Part shown: positions 34,263-42,914 of the stretch, one piece after another
Numbering within the stretch: the stretch's first letter is position 1
Layout of the letters: each line of letters begins with the position of its first letter
Assembly (NCBI GenBank): GCA_958421945.1
Contig: CATZMZ010000003.1
Span: 1-64,000, forward strand
Direction: 5' to 3'
Length of the DNA: 64,000 nt
From: an uncultured Eubacteriales bacterium
GTDB taxonomy: Bacteria; Bacillota; Clostridia; Christensenellales; Borkfalkiaceae
Position numbers and translations under genes: made by a program
The notes under the pieces: model-generated
Told to the model about the DNA's origin: nothing
Seen by the model: the letters and a program-made list of their open reading frames with translations, nothing else
Databases searched by the model: none

Positions 34263-34331
34263 TCTTTATATATAAAACCCCGATTCCCATTTTTTGGGAA
34301 TCGGGGTTTTTGGAGCTGGTGAGCGGACTTG
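34263..34331. repeat. direct repeat B: terminator plus 3' end of intact tRNA-Thr
   Basis: Partner of 34,101-34,167. It includes the terminator (34,275-34,310) and the acceptor and T-arm end of the functional tRNA gene. Confidence 0.85.
34275..34310 (-). terminator. terminator of the tRNA-Thr gene
   Basis: A perfect stem of 16 bp (34,275-34,290 with 34,295-34,310) starts 4 nt after the tRNA 3' end on the minus strand and is followed by ttatata. It can act in both directions. Confidence 0.8.
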
Positions 34332-34386
34332 AACCGCTGACCTGCTGATTACGAATCAGCTGCTCTACCGACTGAGCCACACCAGC
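34314..34386 (-). tRNA. tRNA-Thr (anticodon CGT)
   Basis: The 73-nt minus-strand sequence folds into a full cloverleaf: acceptor GCTGGTG with CACCAGC and discriminator T, D-arm GGCTCAGTCGGTAGAGC, anticodon arm GCTGATTCGTAATCAGC with loop TTCGTAA, and T-arm with loop TTCAAGT. CCA is not encoded. The 3' end is duplicated at 34,150-34,167 beside an integrase fragment, so this gene probably served as an integration site. Confidence 0.97.
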
Positions 34387-34440
34387 TTGCGACCGATTTT
34401 TCCGGTCGTCTTTGATTCGCCACCTCTCGGTAGCCTTAAC

Positions 34441-34469
34441 ATATTAGCATAATTTACAAAAAAAAACAA
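34441..34469 (-). promoter_or_regulatory. promoter of tRNA-Thr
   Basis: On the minus strand TTGTTT (34,464-34,469), a 17-nt spacer and TAATAT (34,441-34,446) lie about 55 nt upstream of the tRNA 5' end. The leader can form a small stem (gcgaccga with tcggtcgc type pairing). Confidence 0.55.
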
Positions 34470-34511
34470 CAGTTTTAATCTATTACCTGAAAAATTTTTT
34501 ATTTTTTTATA

Positions 34512-35342
34512 CTATTCGCAGTCGTTTATGACAAATCCGCGACGACGCAACCACTCAACCGACAAATTAAACCATTTCTGCACAGGCTTATTAACCGTAA
34601 AAACCTCTTCATTTGCAAGCGACAAACCGTGCTGCCCGTCTTCGAAAACGCATAATTCAAACGGAACACCGTGTTTTTTGCACGCGAGCGCGTAATATAA
34701 GCTGTTTTCAACCGGAACGGCGGCGTCGTTTGCGGTTGCCCATATAAACGCCGGCGAGGAATTCGCCTTAACTCGTTTTTCAAGCGACAGCTCCTGTTTA
34801 AGCGATTCGTTCTCTCCGCAAAGATTATCAAAACTGCCTTTATGCGCGCTTTCGCCCCAAGTAATAACGGGATAAGAAAGCACGACCGCGTCCGGACGGG
34901 CAAGCGCGGTTTTATTGCCGAAAATCTTAACCGCATCCGCGCTGTCGAACAGTGTTGCAAGCATTGCGCAAAGATGACCGCCCGCCGAAAACCCTATCGC
35001 GGCGACATGTTCCTTATCTACCCCGTATTTTGCGGCGTTTTCCCTGATATAGATTATCGCCATAAGCCCCTCGTTAAGCTGCGCGGGATACGTTACGGGA
35101 GCGACCGAATACTGAAGAGTAAACGCGTTAAACCCCTGCGCGAGATAGGACAGTGCGACGCATTCTTTTTCTCTTTGCGAAACGTACGCGTAACCGCCGC
35201 CGCCTATTACGAGCATTGCGGGGCGAATACGGTTAGGTTTATTCTCCGTTTCATCATGAACGTAAGCGGTAAGGTATCCGTCTGCTTTATCCGGACGAAC
35301 CAAGCCGAAATACTTATACAAATCAATTTTTTCTGTAAACAT
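34512..35342 (-). CDS. alpha/beta-hydrolase, acetyl esterase type
   Basis: The ATG at 35,342 follows a strong ribosome-binding site (ggggagggg) and gives 276 residues. A 37-codon upstream extension of the frame lacks support. The HGGG-like oxyanion segment is VIGGGGYAYVS, the nucleophile elbow is IGFSAGGHLCAML, and the catalytic His is in EDGQHGLSL with the Asp in ATANDAAVPVE. The protein is cytosolic. Enzymes of this group hydrolyse small acetylated sugars or other short esters. It lies alone between tRNA-Thr and the DUF6062 gene. Confidence 0.87.
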   Translation of the reverse strand: MFTEKIDLYKYFGLVRPDKADGYLTAYVHDETENKPNRIRPAMLVIGGGGYAYVSQREKECVALSYLAQGFNAFTLQYSVAPVTYPAQLNEGLMAIIYIRENAAKYGVDKEHVAAIGFSAGGHLCAMLATLFDSADAVKIFGNKTALARPDAVVLSYPVITWGESAHKGSFDNLCGENESLKQELSLEKRVKANSSPAFIWATANDAAVPVENSLYYALACKKHGVPFELCVFEDGQHGLSLANEEVFTVNKPVQKWFNLSVEWLRRRGFVINDCE

Positions 35343-35503
35343 ATTTTTCCCCTCCCCGTTAACTTGCAGAATAACCGCCGAACGAGTGTCAAACGAACGC
35401 CCGGCAACCGACAGAAAAAGCGTCGGGGCGGGCGCATTATCGTAAAAACACATTCATTTTATCACGATTGTAAAAAAAACACAATTAAAACGCCCGAAAA
35501 TAA

Positions 35504-35532
35504 TTGAAAAAAACCATTTTTTTTGGTAAACT
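35504..35532 (+). promoter_or_regulatory. promoter of DUF6062 gene implying a leaderless mRNA
   Basis: TTGAAA (35,504-35,509), a 17-nt spacer and TAAACT (35,527-35,532) are followed after only six bases by the ATG at 35,539. Transcription should therefore begin at or next to the start codon. No ribosome-binding site is present. The uvrC promoter has the same six-base gap. Confidence 0.6.
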
Positions 35533-35538
35533 TGACGT

Positions 35539-36213
35539 ATGGGATATCATATAGACACCGCGCTTATAAAAGACAAGTTCAATACGGATTGCGAATGTCC
35601 GTTGTGCGAGATTAAGAAAGAGGCGGAAAAGCAGTTTTTATACGAATTTTTAAACGATGCGGTCATGGCCGACGATTGCCGCGTAGAGGTGCGCAAAAAA
35701 GGGTTTTGCGCGGAACATTTCAACAAGCTGTTTGCGGGGCAGAACAAGCTTTCGGTCGCGTTGCAGATGGAAACGCGGTTAAGCGCGCTCGGCGGGTTAT
35801 TTGAACCGGTTAAGTCCGCCGGGCAGGCAAAGAAGCGCGCCGCGGAAGTTAAAAAATCGCTCGATTCGTGTGTTATTTGCGAGTTGCTTAACGAAAGCAT
35901 GGTTAAGTATTACAAAACCATAGCGCAGCTTTTCGCTCGGGAAAAAGAGTTTTCAAAACTGCTTTACGCAAGCAAAGGTTTTTGCTTTAACCATTACGCG
36001 GAACTGCTTAAATATTCCGCCGACGCGGGATTTATGACGAAGGACTATCTTAAAGCCGTAACCGACGTGCAAGCCAAAGCCGTAGCCCGTCTGCACGGGG
36101 AATTAAACACATTCTGCGCGAAACACGATTACCGAAACGCGAATATGCCGCTCGGAAACGCGGAAACCGCACTACCCCGAACGGGCGAAAAGTTTTACGG
36201 AAAAAAGGACTGA
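35539..36213 (+). CDS. DUF6062 family protein
   Basis: This 224-residue protein has three Cys pairs or Cys-His sets that look like a metal site: CECPLCEIKKEAE (residues 18-23), KGFCAEHFNKLF (about 54) and SCVICELLN (about 114), with a further GFCFNHYAELL (about 150). This regular spacing and the helix-rich sequence match the DUF6062 family of Clostridia, whose function is not known. It is probably cytosolic. It is a single gene with its own promoter and a terminator at 36,269. Confidence 0.85.
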   Translation: MGYHIDTALIKDKFNTDCECPLCEIKKEAEKQFLYEFLNDAVMADDCRVEVRKKGFCAEHFNKLFAGQNKLSVALQMETRLSALGGLFEPVKSAGQAKKRAAEVKKSLDSCVICELLNESMVKYYKTIAQLFAREKEFSKLLYASKGFCFNHYAELLKYSADAGFMTKDYLKAVTDVQAKAVARLHGELNTFCAKHDYRNANMPLGNAETALPRTGEKFYGKKD

Positions 36214-36268
36214 ACGCAAACAGCCGGACGTCCATCGCCGAAAGAACTTAATAAACAAAAATAACAAA

Positions 36269-36307
36269 GCCGTCGCCTTCCCTACGTGGAAAGCGACGGC
36301 GATTTTT
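36269..36307 (+). terminator. terminator of DUF6062 gene
   Basis: An 8-bp GC stem (gccgtcgc 36,269-36,276 with gcgacggc 36,293-36,300) is followed by gattttt. It sits between convergent genes. Confidence 0.8.
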
Positions 36308-36322
36308 ACTCTAAAAACGCGC

Positions 36323-36898
36323 TTAAATTTTAGCGGCGCGCGCTATTGCGGCGAGAATTTCGTCCCTGCCCATGCCCTTTTCGGACGAGGACGGGATAAT
36401 ATTATCGACGCCCACCTTTAACGCGGCGGCGATTTTAAGGAGCTGCGGCTTTACGCTTGCACGGGAAAGCTTATCCGCTTTTGTTGCGACGAGAATGAAC
36501 GGCATGGCGTAATGATAAAGATAATTTATCATAGCCGTATCGTCGGCGGTAGGCAAATGCCTGATATCCACGAGCGACACGACGAGCGCGAGCCTTTGCG
36601 TGGCGAAAAACTCGTCCATAAGTCTGCCCCAGCGTTCTTTTTCTTCTTTATTGACCTTTGCATAGCCGTACCCGGGTAAATCCGCCAGCACGAAATCGCC
36701 GAAATCGAAATAATTTATAAGCCGCGTTCTGCCGGGCGTATCCGACGTTTTTGCGAGTTTCTTGTTTAAGCCGAGCATATTTATAAGCGAAGATTTACCC
36801 ACGTTGGACTTGCCCGAAATAGCGACAATCGGCTTATCTGTGACGTAAAACCTGTCCGCGCTGTTGACGCTCGTTATAAATTTAGCGGAAATTTTCAT
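36323..36898 (-). CDS. engB: ribosome biogenesis GTP-binding protein YsxC/EngB
   Basis: This 191-residue Era-type GTPase has G1 GKSNVGKSSLINML (about residue 30), G2/G3 TPGRTRLINYFDFG and ADLPGYGYAK, and G4 TKADKL. It helps assemble the 50S ribosomal subunit. Size and motifs are standard. It follows lon by 112 nt in the same orientation, the lon-engB order common in Firmicutes, and has a ggag site before the ATG. Confidence 0.96.
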   Translation of the reverse strand: MKISAKFITSVNSADRFYVTDKPIVAISGKSNVGKSSLINMLGLNKKLAKTSDTPGRTRLINYFDFGDFVLADLPGYGYAKVNKEEKERWGRLMDEFFATQRLALVVSLVDIRHLPTADDTAMINYLYHYAMPFILVATKADKLSRASVKPQLLKIAAALKVGVDNIIPSSSEKGMGRDEILAAIARAAKI

Positions 36899-37010
36899 AA
36901 ACTGCTCCTGTTTTAAGCATTCGCGCGAATAACCCCGCGCGAAAAATCAGCGGAAAAAGCAAGCGTTAAATGGCAGGATAAAACCGGACGCAACGAGTTT
37001 AATGCGCGGC

Positions 37011-39437
37011 TTATTTTTCCGCAAGCGCGACCTTAAACACCTCGTCCGCCTGACTTGCGGGGATAAACGTGATGTCCTTTCTTATTTCCTGCGGGATATC
37101 GACTATATCCTTTTCGTTGGCTTTGGGGATAATAACCGTGGGAATACCCGCCCTGTACGCCGCAAGCGCCTTTTCTTTAAGCCCGCCTATGGGCAGAACT
37201 CTGCCGCGAAGGGTTATTTCACCCGTCATGGCGACGCTTTTTTTAACGGGCTTATCGGTGAACGCGGATAAAATCGCGGTAGCCATCGTTATACCCGCGG
37301 AAGGTCCGTCTTTGGGGGTCGCGCCCTCGGGAACGTGAATGTGAATATCCGTTTTCTCGAACGCCTCCTCGTCCGCGCCGAATTTTTTGGCGTTAGCGCG
37401 GATATAACTTATCGCAGCGCGCGCCGATTCCTTCATAACGTCGCCGAGCTTACCGGTTAAAATGATATCGCCCTTGCCGCGCAGCAAGCTGACCTCGATG
37501 GTAAGAGTTACGCCGCCGACGCTCGTCCAGGCAAGCCCCGTAGCCGCGCCGACCTCGTCTTTATCGAGCGCGCCGTCTTTGAGATATTTTTTAACGCCGA
37601 GATACGTAGAAACGTCGTCCTTGCCGACCGTAACGGCGGGCGCGTCGGGATTTTCGGCAACGTTCGTGGCGATTTTCCTTATCACGCTTGCTATTTCGCG
37701 TTCTAAATTTCTGACGCCCGCTTCCATGGTATAGCTTTCGATAATTTCCGTAACCGCCTCGTCGGTAAAGGATACGTGCGCCGCGGTAAGACCGTTCGCT
37801 TCCGTTTGTTTGGGAATAAGATAGCGTTTGGCTATCTCCTTTTTTTCCTCGTTGGTATAGCCGTTAATCTCTATAATTTCCATTCGGTCGAGCAACGGAT
37901 ACGGAATGGTATCCACGGAGTTCGCCGTAGTTATGAACATAACCTTTGACAAATCAAAGGGCAGTTCTAAAAATCTGTCGCGGAAAGTGGAATTCTGTTC
38001 GGGGTCAAGAACCTCTAACAGCGCGCTTGCGGGGTCGCCGTGAATGTCAGACGAAAGCTTGTCGATTTCGTCGAGCAGGAACACGGGGTTATTGCTTTTT
38101 GCCGTTTTAAGCCCGTTAATAATTCTGCCGGGCATTGCGCCGACGTAGGTTTTTCTGTGTCCGCGGATTTCGGCTTCGTCTTTAAGCCCGCCGAGGCTCA
38201 TTCGGACGAAATTTCTGCCGAGAGCGCGCGCAATCGACGACGCGACGGAGGTTTTGCCCACCCCCGGAGGACCTGCGAAACACAACACCGGACCTTTGAT
38301 TTTGCCCGTTAAATGCAGCACCGCGAGATATTCCACTATTCTTTGCTTAACCTTTTCTAAACCGAAATGGTCGCCGTCAAGAACGGCTTTCGCGGCTTTT
38401 AAATCGGAATTATCTTTCGTCGCGACGTTAAAGGGCAACTCTAAAATCCAGTCGAGATAATTCAGAATAATTGAATAATCGGGTGAGGACGGGTTAATTT
38501 TATCGAGGCGTTTCGCTTCGGAAAGAGCCTTTTCCTCCACCTCGGCGGGGAGCTTGGCGGCTTTGATTTTTTTAATCAGCTCGTCCTCGTCGTCCGCGTC
38601 GCCCAGCTCGTCGTGAATGGCGCGTATTTGCTCCCTTAAATAGAATTCCTTTTGAGATTTGTCGATATTAGCGCGCACCTTGGAGGTGATTTTCTTTTCG
38701 AGCTTGGCAATTTCCAGCTCGGAAGAAAAAAGCTTTTCAAAAGCCGAAAGCCGTTCGACCGAGTCGTCCGTTTCGAGAATTTTCTGCGCGGAGGAATCTT
38801 TAATCGGCGCAACGGAAAGCGCGTTGTCAATAAACGAGTTGCTGTTTTCCACGGCGGTAATCGTCGTAATCATTTCTTTCGTTATGCGTTTATCGAAAAG
38901 CGCGTATTCGTAAAACACGGTTTTTGCAAGGCGGAAATGCGCCTCGATAAGAGCCGCGTTTTCGCACGGGATATACGGTGCTTCCTCCACCGCGGCGGCA
39001 AAATAGCCCTTTACCGTAACGAACTGCTTGATTTTTGCGCGCGCCAACGCTTCCACGTTAAGCTTAACGGTATTGTTCGGCAGCTTTATGATTTGCTTAA
39101 CCCTCGCGATAACGCCCGTTTTGTAAAGCTCCTTTTTAGAAGGCGAATCGACGAACGCGTTTTTCTGCGCGGTAATAAAAATCTCTCCGCCGTATTCGCC
39201 CGAAGCCTCGACTGCGGCAACGGAAGAGGGTCTGCCCGCGTCGAAATTAAGAAAAGTCCCCGGGAACAAAACTTTGCCCCGAAGCGGAACTACCGGTAAA
39301 ATTTTTTCTATAACGGTTTCTTCGTCAGTTTCGGTCGCGACTTCGTCCCCGTTTTCAACGCCGTCTTTAACCTTGTCGGCACTTTCGGCAACGTCCTCGG
39401 CGTTCAAGCCGCCGTTTATTTTGTTTTTATCGTCCAT
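37011..39437 (-). CDS. lon: ATP-dependent protease Lon (endopeptidase La)
   Basis: The 808-residue protein has the N-terminal LON substrate domain from about residue 45 (LPVVPLRGKVLFPGTFLNF), a coiled coil, the AAA+ module with Walker A CFAGPPGVGKTS and Walker B VFLLDEIDKL, and the C-terminal Ser-Lys protease with PKDGPSAGITMA (nucleophile Ser) and the Lys in LPIGGLKEKALA. It degrades damaged and regulatory proteins in the cytosol. An unusual acidic stretch of about 40 residues precedes the LON domain. The gene has a cggagg ribosome-binding site. Confidence 0.97.
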   Translation of the reverse strand: MDDKNKINGGLNAEDVAESADKVKDGVENGDEVATETDEETVIEKILPVVPLRGKVLFPGTFLNFDAGRPSSVAAVEASGEYGGEIFITAQKNAFVDSPSKKELYKTGVIARVKQIIKLPNNTVKLNVEALARAKIKQFVTVKGYFAAAVEEAPYIPCENAALIEAHFRLAKTVFYEYALFDKRITKEMITTITAVENSNSFIDNALSVAPIKDSSAQKILETDDSVERLSAFEKLFSSELEIAKLEKKITSKVRANIDKSQKEFYLREQIRAIHDELGDADDEDELIKKIKAAKLPAEVEEKALSEAKRLDKINPSSPDYSIILNYLDWILELPFNVATKDNSDLKAAKAVLDGDHFGLEKVKQRIVEYLAVLHLTGKIKGPVLCFAGPPGVGKTSVASSIARALGRNFVRMSLGGLKDEAEIRGHRKTYVGAMPGRIINGLKTAKSNNPVFLLDEIDKLSSDIHGDPASALLEVLDPEQNSTFRDRFLELPFDLSKVMFITTANSVDTIPYPLLDRMEIIEINGYTNEEKKEIAKRYLIPKQTEANGLTAAHVSFTDEAVTEIIESYTMEAGVRNLEREIASVIRKIATNVAENPDAPAVTVGKDDVSTYLGVKKYLKDGALDKDEVGAATGLAWTSVGGVTLTIEVSLLRGKGDIILTGKLGDVMKESARAAISYIRANAKKFGADEEAFEKTDIHIHVPEGATPKDGPSAGITMATAILSAFTDKPVKKSVAMTGEITLRGRVLPIGGLKEKALAAYRAGIPTVIIPKANEKDIVDIPQEIRKDITFIPASQADEVFKVALAEK

Positions 39438-39473
39438 AAGACCTCCGATATAACGGAAAAAAGTAATAATCCG

Positions 39474-40277
39474 TTATGAAAAGCAATATTTTTCAAGTAA
39501 GTATTTAACGGGTTGCGCGTCATACGGAACGGTAATTTCGTCCGCCACGCGTTTAAGCTCCTCGCGCGCGTCGCCCACGGCAACGCCGTGCCACGCCCCG
39601 TTGATAAGCGTGATATCGTTGGTGGAATCGCCGACGGCGATAACCTCGGACAGCGGAACGCCTAAATACTTTGCAATTCGCTCCACCGCCCTGCCCTTGT
39701 CGCAGTCGGGGTTGACGAATTCCACGATAGTTTCCGCGCCGTTATTGACGAGCAGCCTGCCTTTGTAAAGTTTCGAGTACTTTTCGGTAAGCATTCTTGC
39801 TGTTTCGGGCGTGGTGAGAAGGGTAATTTTAAGCACGGGTACGCGACGGGATAAAATCTCCGATTCCAGATTATCAACGAGCTTCCCGTGAATCCCCGTA
39901 ACCGTTTCGTAGGTTTTGGTAAATTCGGACGCTTTTTCGTAAATACGCGTTTCGCCCACGTCCACGGCGACGTCCGCGTTTTCGGATTTAACGGCGGAAA
40001 CGACCTCCGCGGCGAAATTATAATCAATCCCGCCCGAGAAAATACGTTTACCCGAAGCAAGCTCGTCAATCAACGCGCCCTGATAGGAAATCACGGGGCA
40101 ATTCAAGCCGTACTTCAACATAATATCGCGGATAGAAAACAACATTCTGCCCGTGCAAACGACGAACTTGCCGCCGAGCGCGATAAATTTTTTAACCGCG
40201 GCGAGCGTATCCGGTTCGATAACGGAAAACCGCCCGAGCGTACCATCGTAATCGGTAATAAAAAGTTTGTATTTCAT
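39474..40277 (-). CDS. HAD-superfamily Cof-type phosphatase
   Basis: The 267-residue protein begins with the HAD motif I FITDYDGTLGRF (nucleophile and acid Asp), has motif II VVCTGRM, a C2-type cap domain, a motif III Lys (NPDCDKGRAV) and motif IV AVGDSTNDITLI. Cof-type enzymes hydrolyse sugar phosphates or flavin precursors, and the substrate is unknown here. It starts 2 nt after the uvrC stop and is probably cotranscribed with uvrC. Confidence 0.93.
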   Translation of the reverse strand: MKYKLFITDYDGTLGRFSVIEPDTLAAVKKFIALGGKFVVCTGRMLFSIRDIMLKYGLNCPVISYQGALIDELASGKRIFSGGIDYNFAAEVVSAVKSENADVAVDVGETRIYEKASEFTKTYETVTGIHGKLVDNLESEILSRRVPVLKITLLTTPETARMLTEKYSKLYKGRLLVNNGAETIVEFVNPDCDKGRAVERIAKYLGVPLSEVIAVGDSTNDITLINGAWHGVAVGDAREELKRVADEITVPYDAQPVKYLLEKYCFS

Positions 40278-40279
40278 AA

Positions 40280-42103
40280 TCAGATAAGACCTTCCTGCGT
40301 GAGTCTGTCGATAACGGCGTCAGCCTCCTTCTCGCCTATACCGCGGACGGAAGCAAGCTGAGCTTTATCGGCGGAAATGATGCCGCCCAAATCCTTAAAG
40401 CGTTCTAAAAGAGCGGCTTTTTTAACTTTACCCAACCCCTTAACGCCGTCTAATACGGACGAAAGGGAACGCTTGCCGTGAAGAGTTCTGAAATAGGTAA
40501 TGGCGAATCTATGCGCCTCGTCGCGAATGCGTTGAAGCATTTTAAGGCAGTAATCGCGGTGAGAAAGAACGACGGGTTCGGAACGATTCGGCAAAAAAAT
40601 CTCCTCCTCCCTTTTAGCGAGAGAAACGAGGTCGATATCGGAAACGCCGCGTTCGTCGAAAATCTCTTTAACCGCCGACAGCTGTCCTTTGCCGCCGTCG
40701 ATAATAATCAGGTCGGGCTTCGGGAACTTTTCGTCGCCGCAAGCAAGCTTATCGAGCCGACGGGAAAGCACCTCTTTAAGGCTTCTGAAATCGTCCGCGC
40801 CCTCGAAAGTTTTAATGCGGAATCTGCGGTATTCGGAAGCGGCTTTTTCGCCGTTAATAAAGACGACCATACTGCCGACCTTATCGACGCCCGAAATGTT
40901 GGAAATGTCGTAACATTCCATGCGTTTGGGAAAGTTTTTAAGCGCGAGCTTTTCCATTAACGCCTCACACGCCTTAACCGTCATATCGTTTTTGTGCTGA
41001 ATTCTGTCTACGGCGGTGGAAAGATGCTCGTCCGCGTTAGCCTCCGCCATATCGGCGAGCTGACGGCGAACGCCCTGTTTAGCGGCGGAAATGGTAACTG
41101 TTTTGCCGAGTTTTGTTTTAAAAAACTGTTCTAAAACGTCCGCGTCGTGTAAAGGTTCGGCGAGAATAAGCTCGTCGGGAACGTCCTCCGCTGCGGCGTA
41201 ATAACGGGCGATAAATTCCGAAAGCGAATCGGCGGTAGAGAGAGCCGCGCTTTCGAAAGAAAAGTTTTTGCCGCCCGACATCATACCTCGCCTGACGATA
41301 AGGATATTAACCGCACAGAAAATGCCGTTGTCCTTGCAGGCGATAATATCGGCGTTAAGAAACTTGTTGAGGGCGGTAACGCGTTTAAGTTTAATTTTAT
41401 CGAGAGAAGCGAGTAGTTCGCGGCATTTAAGTGCGACCTCGAACTCCTCGTTTTGCGCGGCGGCGAACATTTTAAGCTTTAACGCTTTTTCGGTCGCGGC
41501 AATATCGCCCGATAAAAAAGCGACGGCGTCGTTTACGCGTTCGAGGTAATCGTCTTTTGAAACGCGTGCGGCGCAAGGCGCGAGGCAGCGATTCAGCTGA
41601 AAATCGAGGCACGGCTTTAACTGTTTATCGTAAGCGAGTTTTTTATCGCACGGTCTGATTTTGTAGACGAGAACGAGCAATTCGAGAACGGAATGTACGT
41701 TAACGCCGCCCATAAACGGACCGAAATACTTAGCCCCGTCCTTTTTAATTTTGCGCGTAACGGTAAACGCCGGGAACGGTTCTTTAAGGCAAACGCGCAA
41801 ATACGGGTAAGTTTTATCGTCTTTTAAAAGGATATTATAGCGAGGCTTATGCTTTTTAATGAGGTTATTTTCCAGAGAAAGCGCGTCGATTTCGGAAGGC
41901 GCGATTATATAGTAAAAGTCGGCGACGTTGCTAACCATCGCCGAAACCTTATCCGATTTAGCGGAGTTAAAAAAGTACTGTCTGACGCGATTTTTAAGAT
42001 TTTTCGCTTTCCCGACGTAAATAATCTGCCTGTTTTTATCGAGCATAACGTAAACGCCGGGGTTAGACGGCAGAAGTTTAAGCTTATCCTCAATAACGCT
42101 CAT
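40280..42103 (-). CDS. uvrC: excinuclease ABC subunit C
   Basis: The start at 42,103 gives 607 residues beginning MSVIEDKLKLLPSNPGVYVM. The GIY-YIG nuclease follows (VYVMLDKNRQIIYVGKAKNL, then KNRVRQYF), then the Cys-rich stretch, the UVR UvrB-binding segment (about 200-235), the RNase H-like 5' nuclease domain with CYDISNISG and LIIDGGKGQL, and C-terminal helix-hairpin-helix units (GLGKVKKAALLERF, VRGIGEKEAD). It makes both incisions in nucleotide excision repair. A longer frame of 51 codons upstream is not supported, because the promoter lies directly before this ATG. Confidence 0.96.
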   Translation of the reverse strand: MSVIEDKLKLLPSNPGVYVMLDKNRQIIYVGKAKNLKNRVRQYFFNSAKSDKVSAMVSNVADFYYIIAPSEIDALSLENNLIKKHKPRYNILLKDDKTYPYLRVCLKEPFPAFTVTRKIKKDGAKYFGPFMGGVNVHSVLELLVLVYKIRPCDKKLAYDKQLKPCLDFQLNRCLAPCAARVSKDDYLERVNDAVAFLSGDIAATEKALKLKMFAAAQNEEFEVALKCRELLASLDKIKLKRVTALNKFLNADIIACKDNGIFCAVNILIVRRGMMSGGKNFSFESAALSTADSLSEFIARYYAAAEDVPDELILAEPLHDADVLEQFFKTKLGKTVTISAAKQGVRRQLADMAEANADEHLSTAVDRIQHKNDMTVKACEALMEKLALKNFPKRMECYDISNISGVDKVGSMVVFINGEKAASEYRRFRIKTFEGADDFRSLKEVLSRRLDKLACGDEKFPKPDLIIIDGGKGQLSAVKEIFDERGVSDIDLVSLAKREEEIFLPNRSEPVVLSHRDYCLKMLQRIRDEAHRFAITYFRTLHGKRSLSSVLDGVKGLGKVKKAALLERFKDLGGIISADKAQLASVRGIGEKEADAVIDRLTQEGLI

Positions 42104-42109
42104 AAAAGT

Positions 42110-42138
42110 ATTATACAGTATTTTAAGAAAATTATCAA
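42110..42138 (-). promoter_or_regulatory. consensus promoter of uvrC, six bases before the start codon
   Basis: On the minus strand TTGATA (42,133-42,138), a 17-nt spacer and TATAAT (42,110-42,115) are followed by six bases and then ATG at 42,103. The transcript would start at the ATG or very near it. No ribosome-binding site is visible, which supports a leaderless message. Confidence 0.7.
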
Positions 42139-42221
42139 TCAAAAACGCGTGTAATTTTCGGGTACTGTCAAAACGTTGGCGGAACGGTAACCGCTGATTA
42201 AATAACGGCGATTTCAGCGAT

Positions 42222-42277
42222 AAAAAAGCGCGCGTCGGCAAAACCGCCCGACCCAAGGAGCGGTTTTGCCGACGCGC
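42222..42277 (-). terminator. terminator downstream of the ArsR gene
   Basis: A perfect 17-bp stem (42,230-42,246 with 42,261-42,277) and a 14-nt loop are followed on the minus strand by a C and six T (42,223-42,228). It is one of the strongest terminators in the window. Confidence 0.88.
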
Positions 42278-42359
42278 ATTAAACGAAATTGCCGCGCTTA
42301 CGGGATTACGTGAAGAACGCCACTTTCGGCGGCAAAATTTAAAACTATAAAGAAAGCGG

Positions 42360-42692
42360 TTAATACCCCAAAAACTCCACGCCTTTAAGCAGAATATCGG
42401 AGAGCGCCTCGTTTCGAAGCGAATAGAAAACGACCTTCCCCTGCCGCTTGGTTTTAACGGCGTTAAGGTCTTTAAGCAAGCGCAGTTGATGCGAAACGGT
42501 AGTTTGGTTAAGTTTTAACAGTGCGGACAAATCGGAAACGCACATTTCCGAAATAGACAAGGCGGAAACGAGCCTTAATCTCGTGTAATCGGCAAAAATA
42601 GAGAAGAAACACACGAGGTCGTCGAGAATTTCGCCCTGCGGGACGTAATCGGTAACTAAATCCTGCAATCTTTTATCGAGTAAAACGTTCAT
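42360..42692 (-). CDS. ArsR/SmtB-family transcriptional repressor
   Basis: This 110-residue winged helix protein has FFSIFADYTRLRLVSALSIS, the HTH SDLSALLKLNQTTVSHQLRL followed by LKDLNAVKTKRQGKVVFYSL. The DNA-reading helix is typical of ArsR repressors. A single Cys in SEMCVSD lies where ELCVCD-type metal sites occur, but the second Cys is missing, so metal sensing is uncertain. Palindromes with ATTCAT-type arms lie in its upstream region. It is divergent from a 47-residue peptide gene, a likely regulatory target. No good ribosome-binding site precedes the ATG. Confidence 0.88.
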   Translation of the reverse strand: MNVLLDKRLQDLVTDYVPQGEILDDLVCFFSIFADYTRLRLVSALSISEMCVSDLSALLKLNQTTVSHQLRLLKDLNAVKTKRQGKVVFYSLRNEALSDILLKGVEFLGY

Positions 42693-42706
42693 AAAAAGAA
42701 AAAGGG

Positions 42707-42721
42707 ATTCATATAATGAAT
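42707..42721. promoter_or_regulatory. palindrome ATTCAT-ATA-ATGAAT upstream of the ArsR gene
   Basis: A perfect 15-bp dyad lies 15 nt before the repressor ATG. It resembles the AT-rich dyads used by ArsR/SmtB proteins and may serve autoregulation. Confidence 0.45.
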
Positions 42722-42800
42722 ATGAGAAGCAAATAAAGCCAGTCGCGTATAGAGCGAGCGTAAAAAGAAGTTCATAAAACCAAAACAGCCTCCGTTAAAA

Positions 42801-42819
42801 TGAATATATGAATATATTA
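42801..42819. promoter_or_regulatory. tandem TGAATATA boxes in the divergent region
   Basis: Two abutting TGAATATA units (42,801-42,816) read like half-sites of the dyad at 42,707-42,721. With a separate perfect palindrome, tgacttataaagtca at 42,873-42,887, they are the only conspicuous symmetry between the ArsR gene and the small peptide gene. Confidence 0.35.
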
Positions 42820-42914
42820 ACACAAATCTCATAGAAACGGGGGCAAAAAAAACGACGAGTAATGTCGAAAAATGACTTATAAAGTCAAACGCGAAAAAAA
42901 GGAGGAGGAAAAAA

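Noticed and set aside
33979..34322. Several small frames over the tRNA-end repeats
   Set aside because: They translate repeat and structural RNA sequence. None has a start signal or a family pattern.
37011..39437. Long plus-strand frames inside lon
   Set aside because: They are antisense shadows of a well-conserved gene.
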